Source: an uncultured Solirubrobacteraceae bacterium
GTDB lineage: Bacteria > Actinomycetota > Thermoleophilia > Solirubrobacterales > Solirubrobacteraceae
Length of the DNA stretch: 23,030 bases
Assembly (NCBI GenBank): GCA_955652345.1
Contig: CATPBV010000064.1
Location: 1 to 23,030, forward strand
Direction of reading: 5' to 3'
Part shown: positions 1 to 8,128 of the stretch, piece after piece
Layout: each line of letters starts with the position of its first letter
Position numbering within the stretch: the stretch's first letter is position 1
Translations under genes and position numbers: made by a program
Notes under the pieces: model-generated
Told to the model about the DNA's origin: nothing
What the model saw: only the letters and a program-made list of their open reading frames with translations
Database searches by the model: none

Positions 1-848
1 ACCACATACAGATGCCACGCGGGCTCGGCTCCAGGCGGCACTACCGGCAGCGTCACATGTTGCGCGAGCCCGGCATCGGCATACCTACCGGCGCCCGCGC
101 GACGCCCCTCGGACCACCGATCGACCTCCGCGAGCAACACCCGCAAGATCGCCGCCTGAAGCTCATCGAGCCGGGAGTTGTAGCCGACGAACTCAAAGCT
201 GCGCTTGTCCCGCGAGCCGTGGAAGTGAAGCGCCCGCGCGGTCTCGGCGACTGTGTTGGAATTGGTCGCGATCGCGCCGCCGTCGCCGAAGCAACCAAGA
301 TTCTTGGACGGGTAGAACGAGAACGTCGCGGCGTCGCCGAGCGCGCCTGTGCGGCGTCCGTCGAGGCGGGCCCCGGCGGCCTGCGCAGCGTCCTCGAGCA
401 CCGGGAGCCCGAGCTCGCACAGCTCGGGCAACGGCGCCGGGCAGCCGAACAGGTCGACCGCGACGATCGCCTTGGTCCGCGCCGTCAGCGCGGCGCGAAC
501 CGTGGCGGCGGTCACGTTGCGGGTGCCGCCATCGACGTCGCAGAACACCGGCCGAGCGCCGGCGCTGACGACCGCCTCGGCGGTCGCGTAGAAGGTGAAC
601 GACGGAACCACCACCTCGTCGCCGGGCTCGACTCCCATCGCCCGCAGCGCGATCGTGATCGCCTCCGTCCCGTTCGCCACCCCGACCACATGGCGGACAC
701 CGAGGAACGCCGCGAACTCTCGCTCGAACGCCTCGACCTCGGGGCCGAGCACGAACCTGCCGCTCTGCATCACGGCGCGGACCCGCTCGAGAATCGCCTC
801 GCGGAGGGGGGCGATCGGTGTGTCGGTGTCGAAGAGAGGCACGCGCAT
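1..848 (-). CDS. DegT/DnrJ/EryC1/StrS family PLP-dependent sugar aminotransferase, C-terminus cut off by the window edge
   Basis: Read on the minus strand from ATG at 848, the frame stays open for 282 codons to the left edge, so the 3' end is missing. Fold-type I aminotransferase motifs are visible: NGTEA (residues 59-63), LEDAAQ with the cofactor-binding Asp153, FSFYPSKNLG with the Schiff-base Lys182, GDGGAI (188-193), and YNSRLDELQAA (223-233) with its substrate-binding Asn/Arg. The family transfers an amino group, usually from glutamate, to a keto-sugar nucleotide, giving the amino sugars of surface glycans, antigens or glycosylated metabolites. The substrate cannot be told from this fragment. 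Full-length members have about 360-400 residues, so roughly a quarter is absent. A -10-like TAGGGT lies at 867-862 on the minus strand, 13 nt before the ATG. The gene is divergent from the DedA gene. Family assignment is firm; substrate is unknown. Confidence 0.93.
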   Translation of the reverse strand, partial: MRVPLFDTDTPIAPLREAILERVRAVMQSGRFVLGPEVEAFEREFAAFLGVRHVVGVANGTEAITIALRAMGVEPGDEVVVPSFTFYATAEAVVSAGARPVFCDVDGGTRNVTAATVRAALTARTKAIVAVDLFGCPAPLPELCELGLPVLEDAAQAAGARLDGRRTGALGDAATFSFYPSKNLGCFGDGGAIATNSNTVAETARALHFHGSRDKRSFEFVGYNSRLDELQAAILRVLLAEVDRWSEGRRAGAGRYADAGLAQHVTLPVVPPGAEPAWHLYV

Positions 849-861
849 GATGGCTTAGAGA

Positions 862-908
862 ACCCTAATCGTCGCCCGGACGTCCGCGCCGAGCGCTGCC
901 GCTACGCT
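862..908. promoter_or_regulatory. Divergent promoter region between the aminotransferase and DedA genes
   Basis: The 67-nt gap between the two divergent starts holds two TANNNT boxes. TAGGGT (867-862) faces the aminotransferase. TACGCT (903-908) faces the DedA gene and ends exactly 7 nt before its TTG, which would place the first transcribed base at the start codon. No clear -35 element is seen on either strand. The assignment rests on -10 likeness and spacing only. Confidence 0.4.
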
Positions 909-915
909 AGGCCAC

Positions 916-1608
916 TTGCTCGTTCTCGCCTCCGTGACCGATTCGCTGGTGAAGCTGGCCACCGATCTGATCGGCAGTCTGGGGCTCGGCGGGGTGGCGC
1001 TGCTCACCGCGACCTCCGGTGTGATCGGTCTGCCCGGATCCGAGCCGACAATGCTGTTCGCAGGCTTCAACGTCTACCAGGGACACCTGACGCTGCTCGG
1101 GATCATCGTGTTCGGCGTGCTCGGCGACATGGCCGGGGCCTCGATCGCCTACGGCATCGGCTACTTCGGGCGGCGTGAGCTGGTCGAGCGCCAAGGCGCG
1201 AAGCTGCACATGAGCGAGCAGCGGCTCGACCGGGCGGAGAGCTTGTTCGAGCGGCGCGGGGCAATCATGATCACGCTCTCGCGGCTCTTGCCCTTCGTCC
1301 GCGCGGCCTTCCCGTATGCCGCCGGGGTGATGAAGATCCCGTTCGGGCGGTTCTTCGCGCTCGCGACCGCGGGATCGATCGTGTGGATCGGAGCGCTTGG
1401 CCTGCTCGGTCGCGAGGTGGGCAGCAACTGGCAGAGCTGGCGTCACCACCTCGAGTACGCCGACTACGCGGCGGTGGCACTGCTGGTGTTGGCGATCGTT
1501 TACCTGCTCGTCAGGCGTTCGCGCATGCGCACGGCCGCCTCGGGGCCCGCCCAGGACACGCGTCAGGGCGAGAGTGAGCAGACGACAGTCGATGTCGTCG
1601 GCAAGTAG
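916..1608 (+). CDS. DedA family (VTT domain) membrane protein
   Basis: A 230-residue polytopic protein of the DedA/SNARE-associated family. Conserved family stretches are the early LPGSEP loop (about residues 39-44), a Gly-rich helix ending GYFGRR, and the RLLPFVRAAFPYAAGV re-entrant segment followed by IPFGRFF. Hydrophobic helices cover most of residues 10-200 and the charged tail is probably cytoplasmic. DedA proteins are inner-membrane proteins. Some recycle undecaprenyl phosphate or flip lipids, and many support envelope integrity and pH or proton-motive-force homeostasis. The next gene is uppP, overlapping by 17 nt, so a role in lipid-carrier recycling is a reasonable inference. I chose TTG at 916 because a TACGCT box ends 7 nt upstream and no Shine-Dalgarno is visible. 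The in-frame GTG at 934 is the alternative and would remove six residues. Confidence 0.9.
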   Translation: MLVLASVTDSLVKLATDLIGSLGLGGVALLTATSGVIGLPGSEPTMLFAGFNVYQGHLTLLGIIVFGVLGDMAGASIAYGIGYFGRRELVERQGAKLHMSEQRLDRAESLFERRGAIMITLSRLLPFVRAAFPYAAGVMKIPFGRFFALATAGSIVWIGALGLLGREVGSNWQSWRHHLEYADYAAVALLVLAIVYLLVRRSRMRTAASGPAQDTRQGESEQTTVDVVGK

Positions 1609-2506
1609 CGACGGCTCCCCCTCTCACCATCTGACCGTTTCGCAGGCGGTGATCCTCGGCGCCCTTCACGGCCCGGCGGAGCTGCTGCCGATCTCCTCTT
1701 CGGGGCACATCGCGATCATCCCCTGGCTCCTTCGCTGGGACTATGGCGAGCTCGACGACGAGCTGCGCAAATCGTTCGAGGTAGCGCTCCACGCCGGTAC
1801 CGCCGCCGCGCTGCTGCTGACTCTGCGCGAGGAGGTGGGCGCAGCTGTACACGGGCTGGACCGGCGACGGTTGAGCCTGATCGCGCTGTCGTTTGCGCCC
1901 CCTGCGGTGGTGGGGTACGTCCTCGAGCACCCGATCGAGCGGCGGCTCGGGACGCCCCGGATGATCGCAGCGGCGCTAGCCGGGGGCGCGATGGCAATGG
2001 CGTGGGCCGACCGAGTCCCACAGGAGCGCCATCACGATCAAGCCGGATCGGTCGATGCGCTGTGGCTTGGGCTCGCGCAGGCCTGCGCCTTGATCCCGGG
2101 CGTCTCCCGCAATGGCGCGACGCTCGCAGCCGCGAGATTCCGGCGCTTCACTCGGGAGGACGCCAACCGGCTGTCCCGACATGTCGCCCTCCCGGTGATC
2201 GCGGGTGCGACGGTGCTGAAAGGGCTGCGGATCAGCCAGCGCGGCCTGGAACCCGGGACCGCCGCCCCGTTCGCCGCGGGCGCGGCTGCCTCGTTCGCCT
2301 CGACGCTCGGCTCGACTTGGCTGATACGGCAGGTCGAGCGTGATCGCTCGCTGCTCCCCTATGCCTTGTATCGCCTCGCGTTCGCAGCCGTGATCCTCGC
2401 TCGGATCAGGATGGACCGCTCAACGATCTCCGATCCGCTCGACGAGCGCACGCGCCAGGCCGGGCCCGGAGTCAGGCTGCCCGATAGCCGACAATTGGGC
2501 TCGTGA
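1592..2506 (+). CDS. uppP: Undecaprenyl-diphosphate phosphatase (BacA/UppP), with a variant first motif
   Basis: A 304-residue integral membrane protein that would dephosphorylate undecaprenyl diphosphate to regenerate the lipid carrier for cell-wall synthesis. Motifs: HGPAELLPISSSGH (26-39), FEVALHAGT (62-70), and GLAQACALIPGVSRNGAT (160-177) with the conserved Arg173. Most family members have Glu or Gln at the position of His26, in the (E/Q)xxxE pair; here only Glu30 is kept. About seven or eight hydrophobic segments follow. The ATG at 1592 overlaps the 3' end of the DedA gene by 17 nt. The reading frame is open further upstream, but that stretch has no family similarity. The stop overlaps the GTG of purM by 3 nt (GTGA), which implies translational coupling. 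A short charged tail (about 272-304) extends past the family core. Confidence 0.9.
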   Translation: MSSASSDGSPSHHLTVSQAVILGALHGPAELLPISSSGHIAIIPWLLRWDYGELDDELRKSFEVALHAGTAAALLLTLREEVGAAVHGLDRRRLSLIALSFAPPAVVGYVLEHPIERRLGTPRMIAAALAGGAMAMAWADRVPQERHHDQAGSVDALWLGLAQACALIPGVSRNGATLAAARFRRFTREDANRLSRHVALPVIAGATVLKGLRISQRGLEPGTAAPFAAGAAASFASTLGSTWLIRQVERDRSLLPYALYRLAFAAVILARIRMDRSTISDPLDERTRQAGPGVRLPDSRQLGS

Positions 2507-3573
2507 GCGAGGCATACGCAGCGGCGGGGGTCGACACCGGGCAGGCCGACCGTGGGGTGGCCGCGCTGGTGGAGGTACTTCGCGGTATTGACCCGGGACG
2601 CAGCTCCCGTGTCGTCGAGCTCCCTGGGCACTACGCGAGCGTCATCCGGGTGACGAGCGGCCTGGGGATTGCGCTGGCGACGGATTCCGTCGGGTCGAAG
2701 GCGATCGTCGCCGAGCAGGTCGGCCGTTTCGACACGATCGGGATCGACTGCGTGGCGATGAACGTCAACGACCTGATCTGCGTCGGCGCCGAGCCGCTTG
2801 CGCTGCTCGACTACATCGCAGTCGAGCAAGCCGACCCCGACGTGCTTGCGCAGCTTGCGACCGGGCTGCGGATCGGAGCCGAAGCCGCCGGAGTCGAGAT
2901 CCCGGGAGGAGAGGTCTGCCAGGTACCGGAGGTGATCCGCGGGCATCCCTCCCCGCTCGGTTTCGATCTGGTCGGCTCGGCGTTCGGGACCGTCGCGCTC
3001 GATCGGATCATCGATGGCAGCGCGTGCCGGCCTGGGGATGCGCTGATCGGGCTGCCCGCCTCGGGCGTGCACTCGAATGGCCTCACCCTGGCCAGGCGAG
3101 CGCTGCTGGAGGAAGGCGAACTGTCGCTCGAATCGAAACCGTCCGAGCTCTCGGGTCAATCCGTTGGCGCTGCCCTGCTCGAGCCAACCGTGATCTACGT
3201 GCGGGCGATCCTGGAGCTGCTCGCGAGCGATGTCGACGTCCACGGGCTCGCCCACATCACCGGCGGCGGGGTGCTGAACCTATTGCGGATCGGATCCGGA
3301 GTCGGGTATCGGATCTCGAGCCCGCTGCCAGTGCCGCCGATCTTCCCGCTGATCGCGCTCCACGGAGATGTGCCGGCGGAGGAGATGTGGGAGGTGTTCA
3401 ACATGGGCTGCGGCTTCGGTCCGATGGTCGCCGCCCAGGACAGCGCCAAAGCGGTCGAGCTGCTGCGCGACCGTCATCCCGGAACAGCCGTGATCGGGCG
3501 GCTCACCGAAGATCCCGGCAAGGTCACCCTGACCGGGCTCGTTGGCGACGCTTCGGGGTTGACGCGAACCTGA
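2503..3573 (+). CDS. purM: Phosphoribosylformylglycinamidine cyclo-ligase (AIR synthase), divergent
   Basis: A 356-residue protein of the PurM/AIR synthase superfamily, close to the usual length. PurM closes formylglycinamidine ribonucleotide to aminoimidazole ribonucleotide with ATP in purine synthesis, as a cytosolic homodimer. Visible landmarks: the YAAAGVD N-terminus (5-11), DSVGSK (61-66, usually DGVGTK), IGIDCVAMNVNDLICVGAEPL (79-99), GVHSNGLTLARRAL, HITGGGVLNLLRI and EMWEVFNMGCGFG. The GGETAEMP loop typical of PurM reads GGEVCQVP (135-142), so this is a diverged version. An archaeal-type or related AIR-synthase-like function is possible but less likely. No other purine genes are in the window. 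Expression is probably coupled to uppP through the GTGA overlap. The gene ends 91 nt before the next kinase. Confidence 0.84.
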   Translation: MSEAYAAAGVDTGQADRGVAALVEVLRGIDPGRSSRVVELPGHYASVIRVTSGLGIALATDSVGSKAIVAEQVGRFDTIGIDCVAMNVNDLICVGAEPLALLDYIAVEQADPDVLAQLATGLRIGAEAAGVEIPGGEVCQVPEVIRGHPSPLGFDLVGSAFGTVALDRIIDGSACRPGDALIGLPASGVHSNGLTLARRALLEEGELSLESKPSELSGQSVGAALLEPTVIYVRAILELLASDVDVHGLAHITGGGVLNLLRIGSGVGYRISSPLPVPPIFPLIALHGDVPAEEMWEVFNMGCGFGPMVAAQDSAKAVELLRDRHPGTAVIGRLTEDPGKVTLTGLVGDASGLTRT

Positions 3574-3664
3574 CCGAGCTCGAGCGATCTCTGATTAGGC
3601 GGCCATGAAGGCTGGCCACGATGAGCATGGACGAGGGCGCAGTACCTCAAAATAGAGACGATCG

Positions 3665-5170
3665 ATGAGCACGCTGCTCGGCACCACGCTGAACGGTCGC
3701 TACCGGCTCGAGGCCAGAATCGGATCCGGCGGGATGTCGACCGTGTACCGCGCGCTGGACGAGACGCTCCAGCGGCAGGTGGCGATCAAGCTGATGAACC
3801 GCGAGATCGCGAGTGACTCCGATCAGCTCGAGCGCTTCCGGCGGGAGGCGCGCGCGGTCGCGCAGCTCTCGCATCCGCACATCGTCGGGGTGATCGATGC
3901 CGGAGAGGACGACGGGCGCCCATACATCGTGTTCGAGTGCATCGAGGGCGAGACGCTCAAGGAGCGGATCCGCCGCCTCGGCCGGCTCCCGATCGCTGAG
4001 GCGGTCGCGTACGCGATCGAGATCGCGCGGGCGCTCGGAGCGGCACACGCCCGGCACATCGTCCACCGCGACGTCAAGCCGCAGAACGTCTTGATCGATG
4101 AGGAGGGGCGGGCGAAGGTCACGGACTTCGGGATCGCGCGGATGCGCGACGAGGAGGGACTGACCGCCGATGGACGGGTGCTCGGAACGACCGATTACGT
4201 CTCCCCCGAGCAGGCGCTCGGGCAGGAGGTCACAGGTCAGTCGGACCTCTACTCGCTAGGAATCGTGCTGTACGAGATGCTCACGGGCGAGGTCCCGTTC
4301 AACGGCGAGAGCCAGGTCGCGGTCGCGATGAAGCACGTGCGCGAGCAGCTACCCGACGTGCAGCGCAAGCGGCCCGAGATCTCAGCCGCGCTGGCGGCCG
4401 TGGTCGAGACCGCCACGGCCAAGCACTTGGAGGACCGCTACGGCGACGACGCCGAGCTGATCGCCGACCTCGAGGACGTGCTCGCGATCGAGGCCGCACG
4501 GGCCGGGAGCGCCTCGGGCGAGGTCACGAGCGTGCTGCGGACGCTGCCTTCGGGCAAGCAGCGGCGAGTTCCCTTCAGGCTGAGGCACCCGTTCCTGTCG
4601 GCCGCGCTGCTGGGCGCGGCGCTGGCCTGTGCGGGCGGCGCTGCCTACTGGCTTGCCACCCGCGCGCACCACGGAGCTCCGAAGCTCACAGCGGCCCCGC
4701 CTGCCGCGACGCTCAGCCAGGTCAGGCCGTGCCCCACCTGCGCACACGACTACAACCCCGACGCCCTCAGCGGCCCCAAGACCCAGAACCCGAACGAGGT
4801 TGGCTACGCGATCGACGGCAATCCGAACACGGCCTGGCAGACCGATTACTACTACAGCGGATCGCTGGAGAAGCCGGGCGTCGGGCTGTACGTCGATATG
4901 AAGCCCGGCGTGGTGGCGCGGGAGATCCGGATCGTCACGCAGTCGCCCGGTTGGAGGGTCCAGATCTACGCCAGCAACACGCTGCCCAACCCCGACTTGT
5001 TCACCGGCTGGACGCTCGTAGGAAGCGCTCCGTCGGTGGGATCGAGTCAGGACATCCCGCTGAGCACCGCGGGTATGCGCTACCTCTACTACCTGGTGTG
5101 GATCACCAAGCTCCCGCCCGGGCAGCAGACGGTGTACGTCAACGAGGTGGCGCTGTACGCGTACAAGTAG
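3665..5170 (+). CDS. Transmembrane Ser/Thr protein kinase with discoidin-like extracytoplasmic domain
   Basis: A 501-residue receptor-type Hanks kinase. The N-terminal kinase domain (about 13-272) has a Gly-rich loop (IGSGGMSTVY, 19-28), catalytic Lys42 in VAIK, HRDVKPQN (134-141) with Asp136, DFG at 154-156 and YVSPEQA. A basic juxtamembrane stretch (299-308) precedes one TM helix (about 309-332). The outer part (about 355-501) has no PASTA repeat. It resembles a galactose-binding/discoidin (F5/8 type C) fold, with AIDGNPNTAWQTDYY (382-396) and the terminal VNEVALYAY strand. Such domains bind glycans or other ligands, so cell-wall or polysaccharide sensing is inferred. All catalytic residues are present. 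The ATG at 3665 follows a GAGA stretch at 3655-3658. The gene stands alone and converges on ddl. Confidence 0.93.
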   Translation: MSTLLGTTLNGRYRLEARIGSGGMSTVYRALDETLQRQVAIKLMNREIASDSDQLERFRREARAVAQLSHPHIVGVIDAGEDDGRPYIVFECIEGETLKERIRRLGRLPIAEAVAYAIEIARALGAAHARHIVHRDVKPQNVLIDEEGRAKVTDFGIARMRDEEGLTADGRVLGTTDYVSPEQALGQEVTGQSDLYSLGIVLYEMLTGEVPFNGESQVAVAMKHVREQLPDVQRKRPEISAALAAVVETATAKHLEDRYGDDAELIADLEDVLAIEAARAGSASGEVTSVLRTLPSGKQRRVPFRLRHPFLSAALLGAALACAGGAAYWLATRAHHGAPKLTAAPPAATLSQVRPCPTCAHDYNPDALSGPKTQNPNEVGYAIDGNPNTAWQTDYYYSGSLEKPGVGLYVDMKPGVVAREIRIVTQSPGWRVQIYASNTLPNPDLFTGWTLVGSAPSVGSSQDIPLSTAGMRYLYYLVWITKLPPGQQTVYVNEVALYAYK

Positions 5171-5172
5171 GC

Positions 5173-5196
5173 CCCGCCACCGATTCGCGTGGCGGG
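5173..5196. terminator. Hairpin between the convergent kinase and ddl genes
   Basis: CCCGCCAC (5173-5180) and GTGGCGGG (5189-5196) form a perfect 8-bp stem with an 8-nt loop. It lies within the 30 nt separating the kinase stop (5170) from the ddl stop (5201). There is no T-run on either side, which is common in GC-rich actinobacteria. Its position between two converging genes suggests a bidirectional terminator. Confidence 0.6.
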
Positions 5197-5200
5197 ATGA

Positions 5201-6202
5201 TCAATGGCGGTAGCGGCGCTCGCTCTCGTGACGGTCGAGCGCGAGATTCACGAGCCGCTCGAGCAGCTCCGGATAGGAGATGCCGCTCGCCTCGAGCAGC
5301 GAAGCGAACACGCTCGTGGCGGTGAACCCCGGCATCGTGTTGAGCTCGTTGACCAGCACTCGCTCGCCGCTTACGAAGAAATCGACGCGCGCGAGGCCGG
5401 TACAACCGCTCCGGCGGAACGCCTCGAGCGCCAGCTCACGAATCCGCTCACAGACGTGCGCGGGAACGCGCGCGGGAACGATCAGCTCCATCCCGCCCGG
5501 GGTGTACTTCGCCTCGTAGTCGTACCAGCCCGCCTCGCCTGCACGGAGCATGATCTCGCCGGGCTGCGAGGCGATCGGGTCGCCGTTGCCGATCACCGAG
5601 CACTCGACCTCGAGCCCGGTGGCGGCTGCCTCGACGATCGCGAGCGCGTCGTGCTCGAACGCCGTCTCGAGCGCCCGCGAGAGCTCCTCCGCGCCCGCGA
5701 CCCGGACGATCCCCACGGACGACCCGAGCCGGGCGGGCTTGACGAACTGCGGGAACCCGAGACCTCCGAGCTCTTGCACAACGCCGTCGCGGTCGGCGCG
5801 GTAGCGCTCCATCGTGACCGCGGCGTGCTCGACCTGCGGGAGACCCGCGTGCGCCATCAGCCGCTTGAACATGACCTTGTCCATGCACAGCGCCGAGGCA
5901 AGGACGCCCGCCCCGACGTAAGGGACATCCAGGCATTCGAGCAGCCCCTGGACCGTTCCGTCCTCGCCGAACGGGCCGTGAAGGGCGGGGAAGACGACGT
6001 CAGCGCCCGCCAGGCCGCGTCCCGGCTCGAGCGCCATCTCCGTGCCCTCGCGGCGCCAGACACCGTCGCGCCCGACCTCGATCGCGAGCGGTGCGTGGGC
6101 GGCGCGGGCGAGGCCCTCGCATACCGACGCCGCGGAGGCGAGCGATACCTCGTGCTCGGAGGAGCGGCCGCCTCCGAGGACAGCGACGCGGAGCGCTGTC
6201 AC
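5201..6202 (-). CDS. ddl: D-alanine--D-alanine ligase
   Basis: A 333-residue ATP-grasp ligase, normal in length. It joins two D-alanines into the dipeptide that ends the peptidoglycan stem, the target of vancomycin and the substrate source of the PBPs. Motifs: GGRSSEHEVS (11-20) with Glu17, ALHGPFGEDGTVQG (73-86), PQFVKPARLGSSVG (151-164), YDYEAKYTPGG (227-237), RVDFF (272-276) and the Mg-binding VNELNTMPGF (284-293). The Tyr-Ala-Lys-Tyr context in the omega-loop region is that of D-Ala-D-Ala ligases, not of the D-Ala-D-Lac type, so no intrinsic vancomycin resistance is predicted. GTG at 6202 overlaps the pknB stop by 4 nt (GTGA), making ddl the last gene of the wall/kinase operon. A convergent hairpin follows its stop. 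Confidence 0.96.
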   Translation of the reverse strand: MTALRVAVLGGGRSSEHEVSLASAASVCEGLARAAHAPLAIEVGRDGVWRREGTEMALEPGRGLAGADVVFPALHGPFGEDGTVQGLLECLDVPYVGAGVLASALCMDKVMFKRLMAHAGLPQVEHAAVTMERYRADRDGVVQELGGLGFPQFVKPARLGSSVGIVRVAGAEELSRALETAFEHDALAIVEAAATGLEVECSVIGNGDPIASQPGEIMLRAGEAGWYDYEAKYTPGGMELIVPARVPAHVCERIRELALEAFRRSGCTGLARVDFFVSGERVLVNELNTMPGFTATSVFASLLEASGISYPELLERLVNLALDRHESERRYRH

Positions 6203-8127
6203 GGGTGCGTCGGCGCCGTGTACTTGCCGATGACGATGTGCACCGAGCTGCCCTTGGGGACGAGCGAGCCGGGACTGACGTTCTGGTAGAGCACGATGCC
6301 ATCGTTCGCCGACTTCCTGACGGGCTTGGTGAAGGGTTGGACCGTGAAGCCCGCCAGCGTCAGCTCCGCCGTGGCCGCGATGTCGGTCTTTCCGACTACG
6401 TTCGGCATCTTCACCTTCGGTTGGGCCTTGGCGACGGTCAGGTCGATTGTCGTTCCCTTAGGCACCTGGCTGTTCGCACCCGGGTTCTCGCTGATCACAG
6501 TCCCGGGGGTCGCCGTGCTCGAGACCTGGTTGAAGATCGTCGAGCCCAAGCCCGCGCGGCGAAGCCGGTCCTTCGCGACCGCCACGGTCGCGCCAGTGAC
6601 GTCGGGGACCGTAACCACCGGCTTCCCCGTAGAGACGTAGATCGTCACTGGACTGAATGCGAGCAGCGACTGTCCGGCCGGTGGATCTGTCCGTGTCACG
6701 TCGCCGGCCGGGATCGTGTCGCTCGACTCCCGTAGGACCCGCCCGGGTTTGAGACCCGCTTGGGCGATAGCCAGCCTTGCGTCCTTGAGGGGCAGTCGAA
6801 TCACGGAGGGAACCTGCCGGTTGCCGGGGCCGGTCGAGACGGTCAGCGTGACCGTCCCGCCCTCGATGAGCTTCGTGCCGGGCTGTGGGCTCTGGCGGAT
6901 CACGGTTCCGTTCTGCGCGATGCTCTGGACATCGATCGTGCCCACGGTGAACCCGTCGTTCTGTAGGACCGTACTGGCGGTCTGGACGTCCTTGTTGACG
7001 ACTACCGGCACGACCTTCTTGACGGGTCGCGTCAGCAGGTATGCGGCCACCGCCCCACCCGCAGCGAGCAGTCCGAGCAGCAACAAGATCCACGGCCACC
7101 GACGCCTCCGCCGCCGCTCCTCTGGCTCGGGCGGCGGCGGTTCGCCGATCAGAACACCCGCGCCGTTCCCGTCGCCCGGAGGCGGTGTCACGGGCGGCGG
7201 CACCAGCGGCGTTCCCCCCCCCGCCGCCACCGGTCCTCCGAAACCCACGGCCGCGAGCGCCGCCATCGATGCGGTGTGCTGACCGCGCGCCCCCGAGACG
7301 ATCACGGCCTTCGCCTGCTCGAGGGCGAGGATCAGCTGGTCTGCATCCTGTGGGCGGTCGCCGGGGTTCTTGTTGAGCGCCCACATCACGACGTGCTCGA
7401 GCTCCGGTGGGATGCCAGGGTTCAGATGGAGCAGGGGGGCCGGCGCCTCGGAGACGTGCTTGAGCGCGATCGTGACCGGCGACTCGCCGTCGAATGGCAC
7501 CTTCCCGGTCAGCAGCTCGTAGAGGACGACGCCGACCGCGTACAGGTCGGAGGAGGCGTTGACCGGGTGGCCCTGCGCCTGCTCGGGTGACAGGTACTGG
7601 GCGGTGCCCATGATCGAGCCGGTTTCGGTCATGTCCGATGCGCCGGCCCGGGCGATCCCGAAGTCCGTGACCTTGGCATGGTCGGAGTCGTCGACGATCA
7701 CGTTGTGCGGCTTCAGGTCGCGGTGGATGATCCCGCGCCGGTGTGCGAACCGGGCCGCTTTCAGGATCTGGATCACGATGTCGATCGCCCGCACAGGATC
7801 GATCGGAGCCTCCTGGCGGATCAGCTGCTTGAGCGAGCGTCCGGGCAGGTACTCCATCGCGATGAAGTAGGTCTCGTCGTACGCGCCCCGGTCGTACACG
7901 CTGACGACGTTGGGATGCTGGAGCCCCGCCGCCGCCTGCGCTTCGCGGCGAAAACGCTCCACGAAGTCGGGGTCGGCGGAGAAGCGCCGGTGCAGCAGCT
8001 TGAGCGCGACGTTGCGGCCGAGCTGCTGGTCCTCGGCCAGGTAGACGTCGGCCATGCCACCGCTCCCGAGCCGCGAGGCGATCTTGTAGCGACCGTCGAC
8101 GATTGCTCCGATGGCAGCGTCGCTCAT
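6199..8127 (-). CDS. pknB: PASTA-domain Ser/Thr protein kinase PknB
   Basis: A 642-residue receptor kinase. Kinase domain (about 13-272): RLGSGGMADVY (19-29), VALK with Lys43, HRDLKPHN (135-142) with Asp137, DFG at 155-157, and the TETGSIMGTAQYLSPEQ activation/P+1 segment with phosphorylatable threonines. A Pro/Gly-rich linker (about 300-336) and an Arg-rich stretch precede one TM helix (about 344-366). Four PASTA repeats follow (about 368-432, 437-500, 505-567, 572-634), which in this family bind muropeptides or lipid II. The closest known counterpart is mycobacterial PknB, which phosphorylates division and wall proteins and its FHA partners and is reversed by PstP. ATG at 8127 lies 1 nt after the pbpA stop. 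No PknA-like partner sits next to it, unlike in Mycobacterium. Function is firmly recognised. Confidence 0.97.
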   Translation of the reverse strand: MSDAAIGAIVDGRYKIASRLGSGGMADVYLAEDQQLGRNVALKLLHRRFSADPDFVERFRREAQAAAGLQHPNVVSVYDRGAYDETYFIAMEYLPGRSLKQLIRQEAPIDPVRAIDIVIQILKAARFAHRRGIIHRDLKPHNVIVDDSDHAKVTDFGIARAGASDMTETGSIMGTAQYLSPEQAQGHPVNASSDLYAVGVVLYELLTGKVPFDGESPVTIALKHVSEAPAPLLHLNPGIPPELEHVVMWALNKNPGDRPQDADQLILALEQAKAVIVSGARGQHTASMAALAAVGFGGPVAAGGGTPLVPPPVTPPPGDGNGAGVLIGEPPPPEPEERRRRRRWPWILLLLGLLAAGGAVAAYLLTRPVKKVVPVVVNKDVQTASTVLQNDGFTVGTIDVQSIAQNGTVIRQSPQPGTKLIEGGTVTLTVSTGPGNRQVPSVIRLPLKDARLAIAQAGLKPGRVLRESSDTIPAGDVTRTDPPAGQSLLAFSPVTIYVSTGKPVVTVPDVTGATVAVAKDRLRRAGLGSTIFNQVSSTATPGTVISENPGANSQVPKGTTIDLTVAKAQPKVKMPNVVGKTDIAATAELTLAGFTVQPFTKPVRKSANDGIVLYQNVSPGSLVPKGSSVHIVIGKYTAPTHP

Positions 8128-8128
8128 G

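Noticed and set aside
1397..1591. N-terminal extension of UppP inside the DedA gene
   Set aside because: It is a shadow of DedA codons. UppP similarity begins about 18 residues after ATG 1592.
3621..3668. 15-residue leader frame ending ATGA-coupled to the discoidin kinase
   Set aside because: There is no Shine-Dalgarno ahead of ATG 3621 and no attenuator-like structure. The frame is short enough to be chance.
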